Below are positions 49,430 to 60,804 of a stretch of 64,000 bases of DNA, one piece after another. The stretch is from Ariolimax columbianus. Lineage: Eukaryota; Mollusca; Gastropoda; Stylommatophora; Arionidae. The first letter of the stretch is position 1. Each line of letters begins with the position of its first letter. The position numbers and the translations under genes are program-made. The notes beneath the pieces are model-generated. The model saw only the letters and a list, made by a program, of their open reading frames with translations. It did not search any database and had not been told where the DNA came from. The DNA lies in NCBI GenBank assembly GCA_036924085.1, contig JAVGWX010000007.1, positions 71,563,948-71,627,947 of the forward strand. Reading direction: 5' to 3'.

Positions 49430-49735
49430 AGGGCACTCAGGTTAGGGTCAGGTGAAACACGCTGTCCAAACCCCCATCTCTCGCCAATATCCTGCGCCTG
49501 GAAATTGGCAGGCTCCTTCGTTCGTCCTTTTTGTTACGGTGTATCGAAATTTACAGCCTGGCAGCGATCCCCACAATGGTGAGATTACCGAGGAGCCTCG
49601 CACTGCATTACAGCCATGAGAACCACGGTCCATCTTCTCAAGTACGCCCCGGTATGTAAGGAGAGCAGCCAGCGCGCCACCAACGAAAGTCGTAAAAAGT
49701 ACGTAACCAAAGTTCGAGTGACATTAGCATCAATA
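49430..49735 (+). mobile_element. SINE family A, copy
   Basis: 'gtcaggtgaaacacgctgtccaaacccccatctc', 'gaggagcctcgcactgcattacagccatgagaaccacggtccatcttctcaagtacgccccgg' and 'ccaacgaaagtcgt' match 19570-19800. Confidence 0.75.
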
Positions 49736-49890
49736 AAAACAGCCTGGCTGCGTTATCTGCGCCTTTCGGTCTAACTCAACCGATTTCAGCAAGGCACATA
49801 TTTGTGGCCGGGTTTACTTTCCCTCTTCGCTTCTTATTCTTTCAGTCAGTCTGCACGGATGCGATCCTTGTTGTGGTAAACACACTGATA
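49736..49890 (+). mobile_element. SINE family C, partial copy joined to family A
   Basis: 'cagcctggctgcgttatctgcgcctttcggtctaactcaaccgatttcagcaag' then 'gccgggtttactttccctcttcgcttc'. It lacks the family C head and begins where the family A copy ends. Confidence 0.7.
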
Positions 49891-49894
49891 TTGT

Positions 49895-50810
49895 ATTGCA
49901 CGACAGGTAGGAGGACCTAGTTCAGTACGGCCCGTGACCTAAGAGGAGCCCCCACAAATCCGCTACCAGTGAAAATTCGTTAAGGGTATAAAACTCAGAA
50001 GTAGCTTGGAAAAAAAAAAAAGGCAAAACAAAAAAAGCACGAGATCAAGCACGTGAAGTGTTGAATAAGCCACATGAAATAACGTACCAAGTGCTACAAC
50101 AGTCAGATGTAGTCAGCAAAATAGTTGAGCCTTTTTACAAGTAATTCAAAGTAATGACGAACAAGTATTTCACAGTAATAACTAACAAGCAAACACAAAT
50201 TGTCTGCAGAGCATCGATCACTGTGTCCAGTCTCAGCAGTCAAACGTGAACGACCAATTTTTCACAAACCCGCGCAAGTCTGAGGCGGACTCACTCGTCT
50301 CCCGTCCACAAAACTATGACGTCTTAACATCCGGGGATGTGATGGGTTGACCTGTTCAGAATGACGGTTCGAAAGAGGGGGCGGCGGATGTGGGGGTTTG
50401 GATGTCACTGGTTATTCGGGGCACGTTGTCCGATGTTCTTTAGCTTCTGTAATTATAAAGTTATTTATGAAAGTGGTGACAAAGCAAGAATTCGCAACCG
50501 GTGTCAGCTAAGTGCGCCAGTGCCACACAAACCTTCCTTTTCAAAGTAGAGTACTAATACCCGCTCATCATTATCTAGAAGCATGACTAGTCCACTACTA
50601 GACTACATTAGAACGGACATTGCATGTCCAAACGACACGAAGCACACAACGAGTTCCACGAATGGACAACAAAAATAACAGCTCACAAGTCTTACCACTG
50701 GGATGGATCTGTTCCAATACTAATGGTTGGGCAATGAGGGGTGAAATAGCACGGAAGATAAAAGAACATTATGAATTCCATTTAAAGACATTTAGGCAAA
50801 GCTGACAAAA
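49895..50810. other. intron, no gene recognised
   Basis: Partial family A tail-like words near 49910-49975 (gacctagttcagtacggcccg...cctaagaggagc). No coding exon. Confidence 0.4.
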
Positions 50811-50814
50811 AAGA

Positions 50815-50985
50815 TAAGCAAGCTAAAATGAACAAGAAAGGCTAACAGAAACATGAAAGGCTAAAAAGGAAAACGGAAGGCTTAAAAGGAAAATCGAAGG
50901 CTAAAAGTAACATGAAAGGCTACAACGAACACAAAAGGCTAAAAAGGAAAATGAAAGATTACAAAGAAAGGCTATAATCCCAAGA
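50815..50985. repeat. about 25-bp minisatellite 'gaaaggctaaaaaggaaaa'
   Basis: About seven imperfect units containing 'aaggcta(a/c)aa'. Confidence 0.8.
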
Positions 50986-50989
50986 TTAA

Positions 50990-51650
50990 ATATTATAATG
51001 ATAGAATATAGTTGACAAACTCAACAGTACAAAATGAATTTTTCCGTTATTTGGAGTTCCCAAAACAATTGTTACCGCTTTGTCTTACCTAATTACTTAC
51101 TGAGTCGCTACCTCTTCTTTCCTGAGGTATTGAGATTTTCATTTCTCTTCTTCTGATTTATAGTTTCCATTTAACATTTATAATTTATACTGGTTGGGTA
51201 GTTCAACCATTCTGTGTAGTCTCTTACTACATCACTGGCAGGTTACAGTTTTACTATTCTTTACTCTCGTGTCAGACCCCGGCAACTAACGTTCTGTATT
51301 TCCAATGGTGCAATCACCCAATGTAAAAACATTTGTATATATTTTTATGCTATTCATACAACAGGTTCGGAGTCATTGTCCACGTCTTGAACTACAATAT
51401 AACAAACGCTTCGGTTCTACAATGAGGTGTACTGTAACCATGTCCTGATATGTTCACAATAAATACATGATTACTAAATAAAAACACCGTTTTAAGAAAT
51501 GTATTTCCCCATCAAGCATGTATAAAGTGCATCTGGGTAACTTAATGCCTCTAAGTTTTTAGTTCCAGGTCCATACATTTTCAACAAATCGCCATCAAGG
51601 AACTATGTCAGTATAAAATATAGTTCATTACAAAGATAAAGTGGGCTCAT
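50990..51650. other. intron, nothing recognised
   Basis: No gene or known repeat seen. Confidence 0.45.
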
Positions 51651-51657
51651 ATCAGAC

Positions 51658-51865
51658 ATACAATGTCGCTGAGGATAAATATTAGAGACTTCATTGGACT
51701 AGGTCCCAATGTTTTGTGAATGGTTAAGTTTCTCTCTGTGGAGTCTTCATTAACTATAAGTCGGGTAACCGCTAACAGTGGGGTAGACTGAAGAAATTCA
51801 CTTCCGGGGAGTGAACTCTCTACCTTTATTGTAAGAAGCGTTCTAACTACTTATACTGTTCGCCG
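51658..51865 (+). repeat. interspersed repeat family D, copy
   Basis: 'gtcgctgaggataaatattagagacttcattggac' and the tail 'ttccggggagtgaactctctacctttattgtaagaagcgttctaac' match the family D layout. Confidence 0.5.
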
Positions 51866-51944
51866 TTGGAGGGGGCGCTAGAGGGAGACAGAGACATTCA
51901 GATATAGAGGGAGTTTTCTTCTTCTTTCATTCACTTGAAAATAT

Positions 51945-53870
51945 AATGACTACATCTGTAATGTTGTCTGTTGCATGAACTTCACTGCCTTTTGTAGTTC
52001 CAGTGTTGTTTCTATGAGCCAGTGGGATTTTCTCTGAATATCATATTCGGGGCAGTTCTGTAGTATGCGCTCTTCAGTCTGGGGTACTTGTGTCTGCAAG
52101 TGGCGTGATATAAAAAGTGGAGTGCCACAGGGATCGGTTTTGGGACCAATTTTGTTCTTGATATATATATTAAAAAAACGATTTGGCCAGTAATATCGAT
52201 CAATGATTGCACCATTTGCGGATGACACAAAACTATCCAGTAGTGTCTCATCTAAAGCAGAAGTGGATATATTAAGATCGGATTTAGATAAAATTCGAGA
52301 ATGGTCTGTGAGCTCGAAAATGGAGTTTATTGTAGATAAATGTACAATCATCCATATGGGTAAATCCAATATAGAACATAATTATAGAATGGGCAATAAC
52401 AATATTAGAATGATAGATAAGGAAAGATACCTAGGGTCATACAGGTAAAGTGAGTGAGTAAGTCCAGGTAGCAGGGAAGAATGCAAATGCAATGTTATGT
52501 ATGATAAAACGAAATATTAAACATAGGGGCAAGGAAGTGATTGTCAAATTGTATAAAGCTTTAGTTAGACCTAGATTGGAATACTGTGTACAGGTGTGGA
52601 GTTCTTATCGAAGAGGAGATATAAACATGCTGGAGAACATACAAAGAAGAGCGACAAAGCTGATAGTGGGATTCCAGAATTACAGTTATGAGGAATGACT
52701 CAGAAAAACTGGCCTACAGTGTCTAGAAAAGATTAGAATTCGAGGTGACAATGCAGGTTTATTAGAAAATAAAGGGAAGGATAGATTAGATTATAACAAG
52801 TTTTTCAAAATACGACTACCTACAAAAACAAGAGGGCATAGCTACAAATTAACTAAAGAGAGGTCCAGATTAGATATTAGGAAATATTATTCAGAGAGTG
52901 GTGAATGCTTGAAATGTATTGCCACAGGAAGCAGTGGAGGCAGGGGAAAAAAACGCATTTAAGAATAGATTGGATGTGCATAGCATTTAGAGAAAGGAAA
53001 TGTAAGTGAAAATGGTTGTATACTCTGCAGAGTCTTCTAAACCAGTATAAAGACGTTAAGCCAAGTTAAGTACACATGGTTGAGTTACCATAATTTCCAA
53101 TCATGTCGATATGGGGCTGATGAGTCGATTGTGTCCTGTTTTAAGGCGCAGCACAAACGTTTGCTCGTGCCTGTTTATTTTATAAACGTGTTAATATTGA
53201 TTGCTTTCTGATTGATTTGATAATCCTTTTCTTCTGTTGGTATGTAACTGGTACTTTCGTTTTTTTTTCTATGTAGCATCTTCATTTGCCATCGATCTGC
53301 TCTCTCATTTCCCGGTATTCCACTAATATAGGGTGTCCAGTCATGACAATCTTGTGCTGGTTGCTCAGTTTAGACAGTAGAGCCTGTAGATCTGATGGTT
53401 TTCTGAAATTCAGCGCATGTCAGAATAACTTCAGGTTGTGGACCGAGATTAGTATTCAACAGTTTCTCAGTTGCCACATTGATTGCCTGGGTTTCTGTAT
53501 CATACGTATGACAGCATTTCCCGGTTGGTACTCTGACCGTATCCGTAATGTTGTTTGGGTATTCTATGTAGACTCCTGCTCCTCCATTCTTTCCTGTGAT
53601 CTTTGCTGACCTATCTGTGTACACTCTGACCCAGAGATCTTGTGGGTATTCTTCATCCAGGAAACAGAGTAACTGCTCTATGTTGTACACTTTTCTATTC
53701 ATCCTTGTCTAGTATTGCTTTCAATTTTGTTTGGATGTATACTGGTAGTCCATGCTCCGCTCTCAAAGAAGTTTGTTTTGACACTTAGTGGGATGTCAAC
53801 TTCAGGTAGATCTGTAGTTTGACTTCGAAACCGTTTGGCCTAGTATCAGAAAATGCCTATTTTCAGTCAT
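51945..53870 (-). mobile_element. I-superfamily LINE 3' part, split by a CR1-type LINE
   Basis: RNase H on the minus strand at 53702-53280 reads DLWVRVYTDRSAKITGKNGG and AGVYIEYPNNITDTVRV, then a DTETQAINVATEKLL helix and a PYISGIPGNERADRW motif. The C-terminal cysteine region resumes at 52095-51945 with EERILQNCPEYDIQRKSHW and continues with a VKFMQQTTLQM end. Between them lies a plus-strand CR1-type LINE. The first RNase H aspartate (YTDRS) is present. Intervening residues are missing and a stop follows STV. Confidence 0.8.
52096..53074 (+). mobile_element. CR1/Jockey-type LINE, copy 4, nested in an I-type LINE
   Basis: It starts 5'-truncated at 'aaaagtggagtgccacagggatcggttttgg' (SGVPQGSVLGP). 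It has FADDTKLSSSVSSKAEVDIL at 52203-52448 and VRPRLEYCVQVWSSYRRGDI at 52492-52698. It ends with the family 3' tail 'gcagagtcttctaaaccagtataaagacgttaag'. Several frameshifts. Confidence 0.88.
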
Positions 53871-53894
53871 CCCTTTGCTAAATTTGGAATCTGT

Positions 53895-54485
53895 CCTTCA
53901 TGTGAAGGCAAAACAACTTAATGATGAGTAAACAAAGACAAACACTACATTAAACAAAGATGAAAACATCTTCACAGCCAAATAAGTGGCTGATCACTTC
54001 TTAGACTCGTTTGCAAATACAGGAACATTGAAATTAATCTGGAGAAACAATGGTATGTTCGTGAGAAACGGCAAAATACAAGACCAGTTGATACAACACC
54101 CAAAGTTATAGAGCCACCAATCACATACAAAAAACTGGAGTTAGCAATATCCAAACTAAAAATGAGAAAGTCACCAGGAACAGACTAGTGTCCAATAAAC
54201 TGATCAAGAACTTGGGAACAGCAAAAACAAAAACTGCTGCAAATCTTTAATATCTGTTGAACATCAGAGTCCCACAAACATGGAGAGAAGCAATAATGAT
54301 ACCACCCCCAAAAACCAAGGAAAGACAGTTCCATGGCATTTAGCTATAGACCAATCAGCCTCTCAAGCTGTATCTGTAAAACAACCTAAGGTTACAGTAG
54401 TACCTTGATAATCAAAACCACCTTGTGCCACAGCTGGCAGGGTTTAGGAAATGCTACTCATCTGAAAACCAAGCAACATACCTCT
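53895..54485 (+). mobile_element. I-superfamily LINE, RT part 1 (before a SINE insertion)
   Basis: Frame-broken translation includes AKVADHFLDSFANT-like sequence, PPITYKKLELAISKLKMRKS followed by PGTD, then SYRPISLSS and a QLAGFRKCYSSENQ-like block before the interruption at about 54485. This is the RT entry region. The same frame continues beyond the SINE at 54830. Confidence 0.75.
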
Positions 54486-54832
54486 TCCAGGGGAGGAGAC
54501 TAATGTCTGGTCAGCTAAAACATTCTTATTAGACATGTTAGTCAGGGTAAGGGAAAATATAGTGGTAAAGACCCCCACCTCGACTTCCTTTTAGTCCTCC
54601 TTGGAAGCAGGTTGTTCTTTGTAGCCTGGCTAACAAGTTGTGGGATTGACGTCTTCCCAGTAGCTCACAGATGAACCCAAACATAGCACAACCACCTGGA
54701 GAATTCCGGTCTACCTTCATCAGCACGCTTAGGATGTAAAGAAAGCTACCTAACCTGCCACTTAACGCCTTTTTCAGGATGCACAAAAGAGTATACCTAC
54801 TCATTGTGGGCATTTACAACAACAATAACTTA
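54486..54832 (+). mobile_element. SINE family A/B, longest copy, nested in a LINE
   Basis: The head 'gaggagactaatgtctggtcagctaaaaca' matches 19518; the tail matches 17420 and 27780 and ends 'tactcattgtgggcatttacaacaacaataac'. It joins the family A head to the B tail, so A and B appear to be one family. It splits LINE coding sequence (ATYL|YEEIKDAF). Confidence 0.8.
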
Positions 54833-55260
54833 TCTCTACGAAGAAATCAAGGACGCGTTCCAATTCAATAAATTGGTACTAGCAGCATGGGTAAACTTAA
54901 TGAAAGCTTTTTGATAAAGTTTGCAGAAACTGAAAAACAATGGAGTGGTGGATATGGTGTACAAATGGATAAAAGCATACTTGCATAACAAAAGAGACAG
55001 AGTACAACTAGAGTAAGAAAATTCAACTACATTGTGGTGTACCACAAGGATGGCTTCTTTCCCCTACAATTTCAGTCTCCATCAATGACCTAATTGCTTA
55101 ACTTCCAAAGGGAACAAAAGTGGCAATGTACGCTGATGACTTGGTAATATGGTGTACAAATGAGTATTCAACAGTGGCCACCAAAATGATGCAGAGATAT
55201 TGATGTCTTGACCGTATGTACAAATAGATGTGTTAACATTAACACACACAAAAATGCAGC
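54833..55260 (+). mobile_element. I-superfamily LINE, RT part 2
   Basis: Conceptual translation reads TYLYEEIKDAFQ, then LVLAAWVNLMKAF (catalytic Asp changed to Asn), KLKNNGVVDMVYKWIKAYLH, and near 55120 in another frame MYADDLVIWCTNEYSTVATK with the YADD box. Stops and frameshifts make it inactive. Confidence 0.82.
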
Positions 55261-55309
55261 ACTACGCTTTTCAATCTCTCACCAAAACAAAAAGATGAAG
55301 TTATCAAGA

Positions 55310-55720
55310 TAAATGAAACATACTGACCAAGAACAAACTTCAATTCCATGGTGTGCATTTGGAAATAGGTTGTGCTAAAGCAGCCTGAACAATGAGTGGT
55401 GTGAGCCTGTTAAGACTGATGCAGAGAAATCAACAATTAATGTGCTGACAGCAACCAGCGATTCATAGCTGGCTGCTTGCAACAGGGTTAGCAAATCAGA
55501 GTTGACCAAGACCATTTTCCACCTACAAGTGGCAACCTGGAAACAGGCTCCACTCATGTAGTCTGGAGAAGAGAATAATTTAAATCAAAGAGGGAAAGTA
55601 AATTTGGTCCCAAAAATGCAGTGCTAAAACCTGATGTGTTCAATTGAAAGGTATAGATAGTGCAATCTCGCTGTAAACTATGACACAATGTCCTATTCAG
55701 GACGAATGCTGAAGAAGTAG
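55310..55720 (-). mobile_element. SINE family C copy (minus) beside a family A head
   Basis: 55435-55715 on the minus strand carries 'tgtgtcatagtttacagcgagattgcac' and 'agcctgtttccaggttgcc' in the same order as the copy at 59165-59420. 55313-55380 has 'aaacatactgaccaagaac', a family A piece. Confidence 0.6.
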
Positions 55721-55754
55721 ATAAGCATAACATAACACTGCAGCCAAGAAGCCT

Positions 55755-55925
55755 CAGGTCGACTTACTTCAGTATGCCCTAGAATATAAGAAAATTTACT
55801 TCAGCATGCCCCAGAATTTAAAATCTACTTCAGCATACCTCGGAATATAAGACCAACTTTAGTATGGCCAGGAATATAAGAAGACCTACTTCAGTATGCC
55901 TCAGAATATAACAAGATCCATCATA
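55755..55925. repeat. 33-bp tandem repeat 'acttcagtatgcctcagaatataagaag'
   Basis: About five units. The unit resembles the family A tail phrase 'ctcaagtacgcctcggaatgtaag', so it may have grown from a SINE tail. Confidence 0.8.
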
Positions 55926-56029
55926 AACTGGTTACCAGAGTAAATCCGTCAAGTGTGAACAATAGGAGTAGCTATGAGAAACAGCTATGCACCATCTGGC
56001 TTCAAAAAATCATGGTGAAATCTGGTTGT

Positions 56030-56745
56030 CCTAGATCATTAGTTATCTGCCAGTTCCATAAGGGCTCGAGTACTACACGAAGGAGAATTATCTGTATCTT
56101 TCAGTTACAAAAGGTATCAAACAGGAATGTGTAATAGAATTGACTCTCTTCTCTTTACAGTAATGCTCTCTGATGACTGCACCCTTAATCACTGCTCAGA
56201 ATAAGATATGAAGAAGTTTCCGGCTGCGTACACTAATTTTGGTCTTACAATCAATACTAGAAAAACTGAGGTACACTTCCAGCCTGCTCCTCGTAAGCCA
56301 TTCATTGAATCAAACATCATTATACACAACCAACAACTACAGGCAGTCGATAGCTTCATCTACCTAGGCAGTACCTTCACCAGAAAAGCTAATATCGACT
56401 CTGAGGTCAACAACAGGATTGTAAAGACAAACCCTGTATTTGGGGAAACTACAAGCAAATGTAAAACTGACAAGGCACTAATGCCTCCATCAAAGTAAAA
56501 GTGTATCATGATGTAGTGCTAACCACTCTTTTGCATGCCCGCGAAACATGGACAGTGCATAGCAGACATGTCAGACAGCTAAATCATTTTCATATAAACT
56601 GTTTCCGCATGTTGCTAAGGATAAGGTGGCAGCACAAAATACCTAACTCTGACATTCTTAACAAGTCAAACAAATTGAGCAAACTATCACTGAGGGCCTC
56701 CAAAGAGAACAACAACCATGACAAGGAAATGGTAATGTTCTAACA
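56030..56745 (+). mobile_element. RTE-like LINE, RT C-terminal part
   Basis: The 56208-56498 frame reads FGLTINTRKTEVHFQPAPRK, LQAVDSFIYLGSTFTRKANI then DSEVNNRI. The 56501-56743 frame reads VLTTLLHARETWTVHSRHVR, LNHFHINCFRMLLRIRWQHK then IPNSDIL. These are the palm-to-thumb and C-terminal motifs of endonuclease-reverse transcriptases (TK.E..., YLGS, ETWT). A frame change lies near 56500 and the catalytic region is decayed upstream. Confidence 0.88.
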
Positions 56746-56749
56746 GATT

Positions 56750-58100
56750 AATTATCCATCATACTGGTTCTTGAAAACCATATAAACAATGAATTAGACA
56801 ACCTGTCTGCAAAGACCAAATTCAATTATAATAATAATATTTGTCCATCATTGGTGAGGACTGTCAACATCATCTGGCGTAATACAACATCCTTGAGATT
56901 GGGTGTGCTTGTATCTCAGTGTGAAAAGTTCTATTGCATGACTGACAAACATGGTGTGCTGCTGGTACTGGTATTCCCTCTGCTCTAGATGTTTAGATTG
57001 AGCATCTAACCTGGACGGTCTACACATTCTCTGCCTCAGCTACAAAGTTATTTGTTTCCATAATGTAACTTTTATAAGATGGAAACTTGGCTTCTGTATA
57101 GTTTTAAAGATGGATGTGTATACTATTTAATTATTTGGCTAAATGAATCAAGGAGTTTATATGCATATGTGATTACTAGCAACCAAGACACCAGTATGGA
57201 TAGTGTAGTTAATAGTAGGCAGAAAAGGAAAAGACCAATTTAAACATACAAGAATGTGATATTCCCTCATGTGAATCAAACAGCTCACAGTGGGCAGAAA
57301 AGAAATGAACTAATTTAAATCTCCAAGAAACATGATTATTCCCCAGTGTGCATACAATAGCTCACAGTGGGCGGGAAAAACCGAACCAATTTATACCTAG
57401 CAGATATGTCATTTTTTCCTTGTATGGATACCAGGACCCTCTTACTGAAGAGAAAAGTAGAACCACTGCACCCTACTAAACATAGGAATGGGTGACTAAG
57501 CAAGGATGTGCATGTGGGGCTAGCAATCTGATTATGTAAAACAATGTGTCACAGAAACTACCACAGCATGAGAAAATAAATGTCACGAAAAACTATACTG
57601 ATGGCAGCATGCTCCAACAAGTCAAAACTGATGTATGATAATGAGATATGTTATAAGAGGACATCAGGATGCTCAGGCCTGATTCTAACATCTAGTATCA
57701 CCCAGGGAAGTAAGAATAGGTGCACTATAACCTCCCAAGCATGTCGTAGGAAGCAACTAAAAAATACTAAAATGAATTGCTACAAAAACAATTAATACAA
57801 GTCAGAAGAAATGATTTGCAACAATAAAGATAAGATGTTGCATGTGGATATGGCATACACTGGAGAAGCTGATCTGCTGGTATTAAATATCAGTCTTATT
57901 TGAGCCTAGGATAAGGACAAGAGGAACATCTTTCCACATAGAAAGAAGAGAATGCAGGACAGAGAAGGATAAGAAAGACATTAAATTATATAGAGCACAC
58001 ACCATGGAAGGATAGCTAGTAGTTGGAAGTCTATTTATGAAATGAAGCTGTTGTGCAAAGAAAATAACAATTCTGAGATTTATGTTTACACATGTACATC
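56750..58100. other. intron with a three-fold 85-bp repeat; no gene recognised
   Basis: 57195-57430 has three diverged units 'agctcacagtgggc(a/g)g(a/g)aaag..aa(c)aatttaaa'. No exon or known transposon is seen elsewhere. Confidence 0.5.
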
Positions 58101-58102
58101 AT

Positions 58103-59147
58103 GATACACTGAATGGGGCTCACGATGCAGCAGTGAATGAGGCTCACGATGCAGCAGTGAATGGAGACAAAGATGCAGCAGTGAATGGAGACAAAGATGT
58201 AGTAGTGAATGGAGACAAAGATGCAGCAGTGAATGGAGACAAAGATGCAGCAGTGAATGGGGCTCACGATGCAGGAGCAAATAGAGACAGATGCAGCAGT
58301 GAATGGAGACAAAGATGCAGCAGTGAATGGAGACAAAGATGCAGCAGTGAATGGAGACAAAGATGCAGCAGTGAATGGGGCTCACGATGCAGGAGCAAAT
58401 AGAGACAAAGATGCAGCAGTGAATGGAGACAAAGATGCAGCAGTGAATGGAGACAAAGATGCAGCAGTGAATGGGGCTCACGATGCAGGAGCAAATAGAG
58501 ACAGATGCAGCAGTGAATGGAGACAAAGATGCAGCAGTGAATGGGGCTCACGATGCAGGAGCAAATAGAGACAAAGATGCAGCAGTGAATGGAGACAAAG
58601 GTGCAGCAGTGAATGGAGACAAAGATGCAGCAGTAAATGGAGACAAAGATGCAGCAGTGAATGGAGACAAAGATGCAGCAGTGAATGGAGACAAAGATGC
58701 AGCAGTGAATGGGGCTCACGATGCAGGAGCAAATAGAGACAAAGATGCAGCAGTGAATGGAGACAAAGATGCAGCAGTGAATGGAGACAAAGATGCAGCA
58801 GTGAATGGAGACAAAGATGCAGCAGTGAATGGAGACAAAGATGCAGCAGTAAATGGAGACAAAGATGCAGCAGTGAATGGAGACAAAGATGCAGCAGTGA
58901 ATGGAGACAAAGATGCAGCAGTGAATGGGGCTCACGATGCAGGAGCAAATAGAGACAAAGATGCAGCAGTGAATGGAGACAAAGATGCAGCAGTGAATGG
59001 AGACAAAGATGCAGCAGTGAATTGGGCTCACGATGCAGGAGTAAATAGAGACAAAGATGCAGCAGTGAATGGAGACAAAGATGCAGCAGTGAATGGAGAC
59101 AAAGATGCAGCAGTGAATGGAGACAAAGATGCAGCAGTGAATAGAAC
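58103..59147. repeat. 24-bp codon-phased minisatellite 'gatgcagcagtgaatggagacaaa'
   Basis: About 42 units. Every tenth or so is replaced by 'gggctcacgatgcaggagcaaatagagacaaa', giving a higher-order pattern. Unit lengths are multiples of three except in two shortened 'gacagatgcagc' units, so one frame reads (DAAVNGDK)n for 352 codons and the opposite strand is also open. It lies 530 bp from an ACBD3 exon, within the intron. Confidence 0.95.
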
Positions 59148-59159
59148 CAAAGGCCAAAG

Positions 59160-59430
59160 AAGGAGCAGTGACTTACCAGACAAAAGCCAGCTACTCATAG
59201 CCGGCTGCTTGCAAACCATAGCTGACCATGACCCTATTTTATCTCCAAGCTTCGGTCCTGCAAACAGACGGCACTCATGTAGTCTGGCTAAGAGAATAAG
59301 GACTGAAGAGGGAAGGCAAACCCAGTCAAATAATACTGTGCTGCAACTGGATTTGCGGGTTGAAAGGCATAGATATCGCAGTCTCGTTATAAATTACTGT
59401 CATTTTCAGGGTGAACACCAGAATGAAAGA
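59160..59430 (-). mobile_element. SINE family C copy, minus orientation
   Basis: On the minus strand: 'tgacagtaatttataacgagactgcgatatctatgcctttcaacccgc', then 'tgggtttgccttccctcttcagtccttattctcttagccagactaca', parallel to 61365-61500. Its left end abuts the 24-bp minisatellite. Confidence 0.7.
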
Positions 59431-59677
59431 GAAAAAAGTACAGTAAATGTGTTCATTCATTTGTTACGCAATGATTTTACACCAAACATAAACTATAATC
59501 ATCAACAAAGGAGTGGTATGGACACATGATTATTTGTGCTTCTTCTTCTTCGTACATTGATTATTTGTGCAATATGTACATTTATACATTGGTACTTTAT
59601 AGTAGCACAGTTTTCAAATCAATTAAGCAAGACGAGATCAAGAAATAGATAGTGGAAACATTATGAAGTCAACCTAC

Positions 59678-59819
59678 CGTCTATCATTGCCAACGACGTC
59701 TAAGAATCCAACATCAGGTGACACATCAGCTCTGAACTTCCCAAAAGCAGCTTGTTTTGTGAAGGCCACTAACCTCAGTTTGGTTTGGTATGTCAGCTGC
59801 AGAGCTTTGCCTTCTTTTT
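59678..59819 (-). CDS. ACBD3: ACBD3 exon: second half of the acyl-CoA-binding domain, part 1
   Basis: The 142-nt exon reads EKEGKALQLTYQTKLRLVAF, then a TKQAAFG motif, and ends in DVGFLDVVGNDR. Human ACBD3 has EKDGKAF, then KLKLVALHKQ and EVGFFDVLGNDRR at the same place. The Tyr-x3-Lys-Leu and KQA-x2-G signatures of acyl-CoA-binding proteins are present. The acceptor AG is at 59820-59821 and the donor GTAGGT starts at 59677 on the minus strand. The exon starts with two bases of a split Glu codon and ends with CG, which the next exon completes to Arg. The preceding exon is outside the window. Confidence 0.93.
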
Positions 59820-59825
59820 CTGTGG

Positions 59826-60255
59826 AATAACCAGTAACAATAATAACTATATAGCAAAAAACACTGACCAAAATAACTGTTCAGCAGAAAACACCAACCA
59901 GAAATAATAACTATATAGCAGAAAACATTGACCAGAAATAATAACTATATAGCAAAAAACATTGATCAGAAATAATAACTTTATAGCAGAAAACACTGAA
60001 TAGAAATAATAACTATATAGGAGAAAACATTGACCAGAAATAATAACTATATAGCAGAAAACATTGACCAGAAAATAATAACTTTATAGCAGAAAACACT
60101 GAATAGAAATAATAACCATATAGCAGAAAACACTAATCAGAAATAATAACCATATTGCAGAAAACACCAATCAGAAATAATAACTATATAGCAGAAAACA
60201 CCAACCAGAAATAATAACTATATAGCAGAAAACACCAACTAGAAATAATTAGCAC
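59826..60255. repeat. 34-bp minisatellite 'agaaataataactatatagcagaaaacaccaacc'
   Basis: About twelve imperfect units starting within 10 bp of the splice acceptor of the ACBD3 exon on its upstream side, so the array forms the end of the intron. Confidence 0.95.
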
Positions 60256-60264
60256 CAATAATGA

Positions 60265-60800
60265 GAAAAACAGAATATATGATGATCAGTAGAACACCTG
60301 CGCCACTCTACATAAGAGTAAATGATATTACTCTTAAACAGGCACATGAATCCAAGTATTTTGGGAAGTATTTTTTCGGTAGACAGCAAAATCAACAGGG
60401 AAATTGATATTAGGTGTCAGAAAGCAACTGCGGTGACATATCAGCTCTCACCACTGCTTAGCCATCTGAGCATTAGTTTGGCAACAATGCAACAGCTGAT
60501 AAGCAGTATAATTATGCAGACTCTGTGCTGCCAGTGCCAAACATGGCCTCTGTCTAGGTCACGTGAGAGAAAAATTTCGACATGTGAAATGAAGTGTTTC
60601 AGAAAAGTCATGGGTGTTGCCAGGAAAGACAGAATGTGAAATGATGACATTCGTAATATGGTCGACACTACATATTGTACAGAATACATTTTCAGGCATA
60701 ATATAAGTTGGTTTGGTCATCTCCAGAGAATGTACCCTCATGAGCATTTGCTGATGGTGCTGATAGATCTGGATTTCACATCAACAAGAGCATGGAGTCC
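60265..60800 (+). mobile_element. RTE-like LINE 3' end
   Basis: With one frame change, translation reads TEYMMISRTPAPLYIRVND, then KINREIDIRCQKATAVTYQL, LCCQCQTWPLSRSRERKIST, CEMKCFRKVMGVARKDRM and, after a stop, ISWFGHLQRMYPHEHL. This is the C-terminal signature of RTE-like endonuclease-RTs. It differs from the copy at 56.2 kb, so a second subfamily. Confidence 0.87.
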
Positions 60801-60804
60801 CTGC

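Noticed and set aside
58086..59529. Long ORFs on both strands (up to 352 codons) as a repeat-protein gene
   Set aside because: Openness follows from a 24-bp unit without stops in several frames; no splice context, no non-repeat domain, and both strands are equally open.
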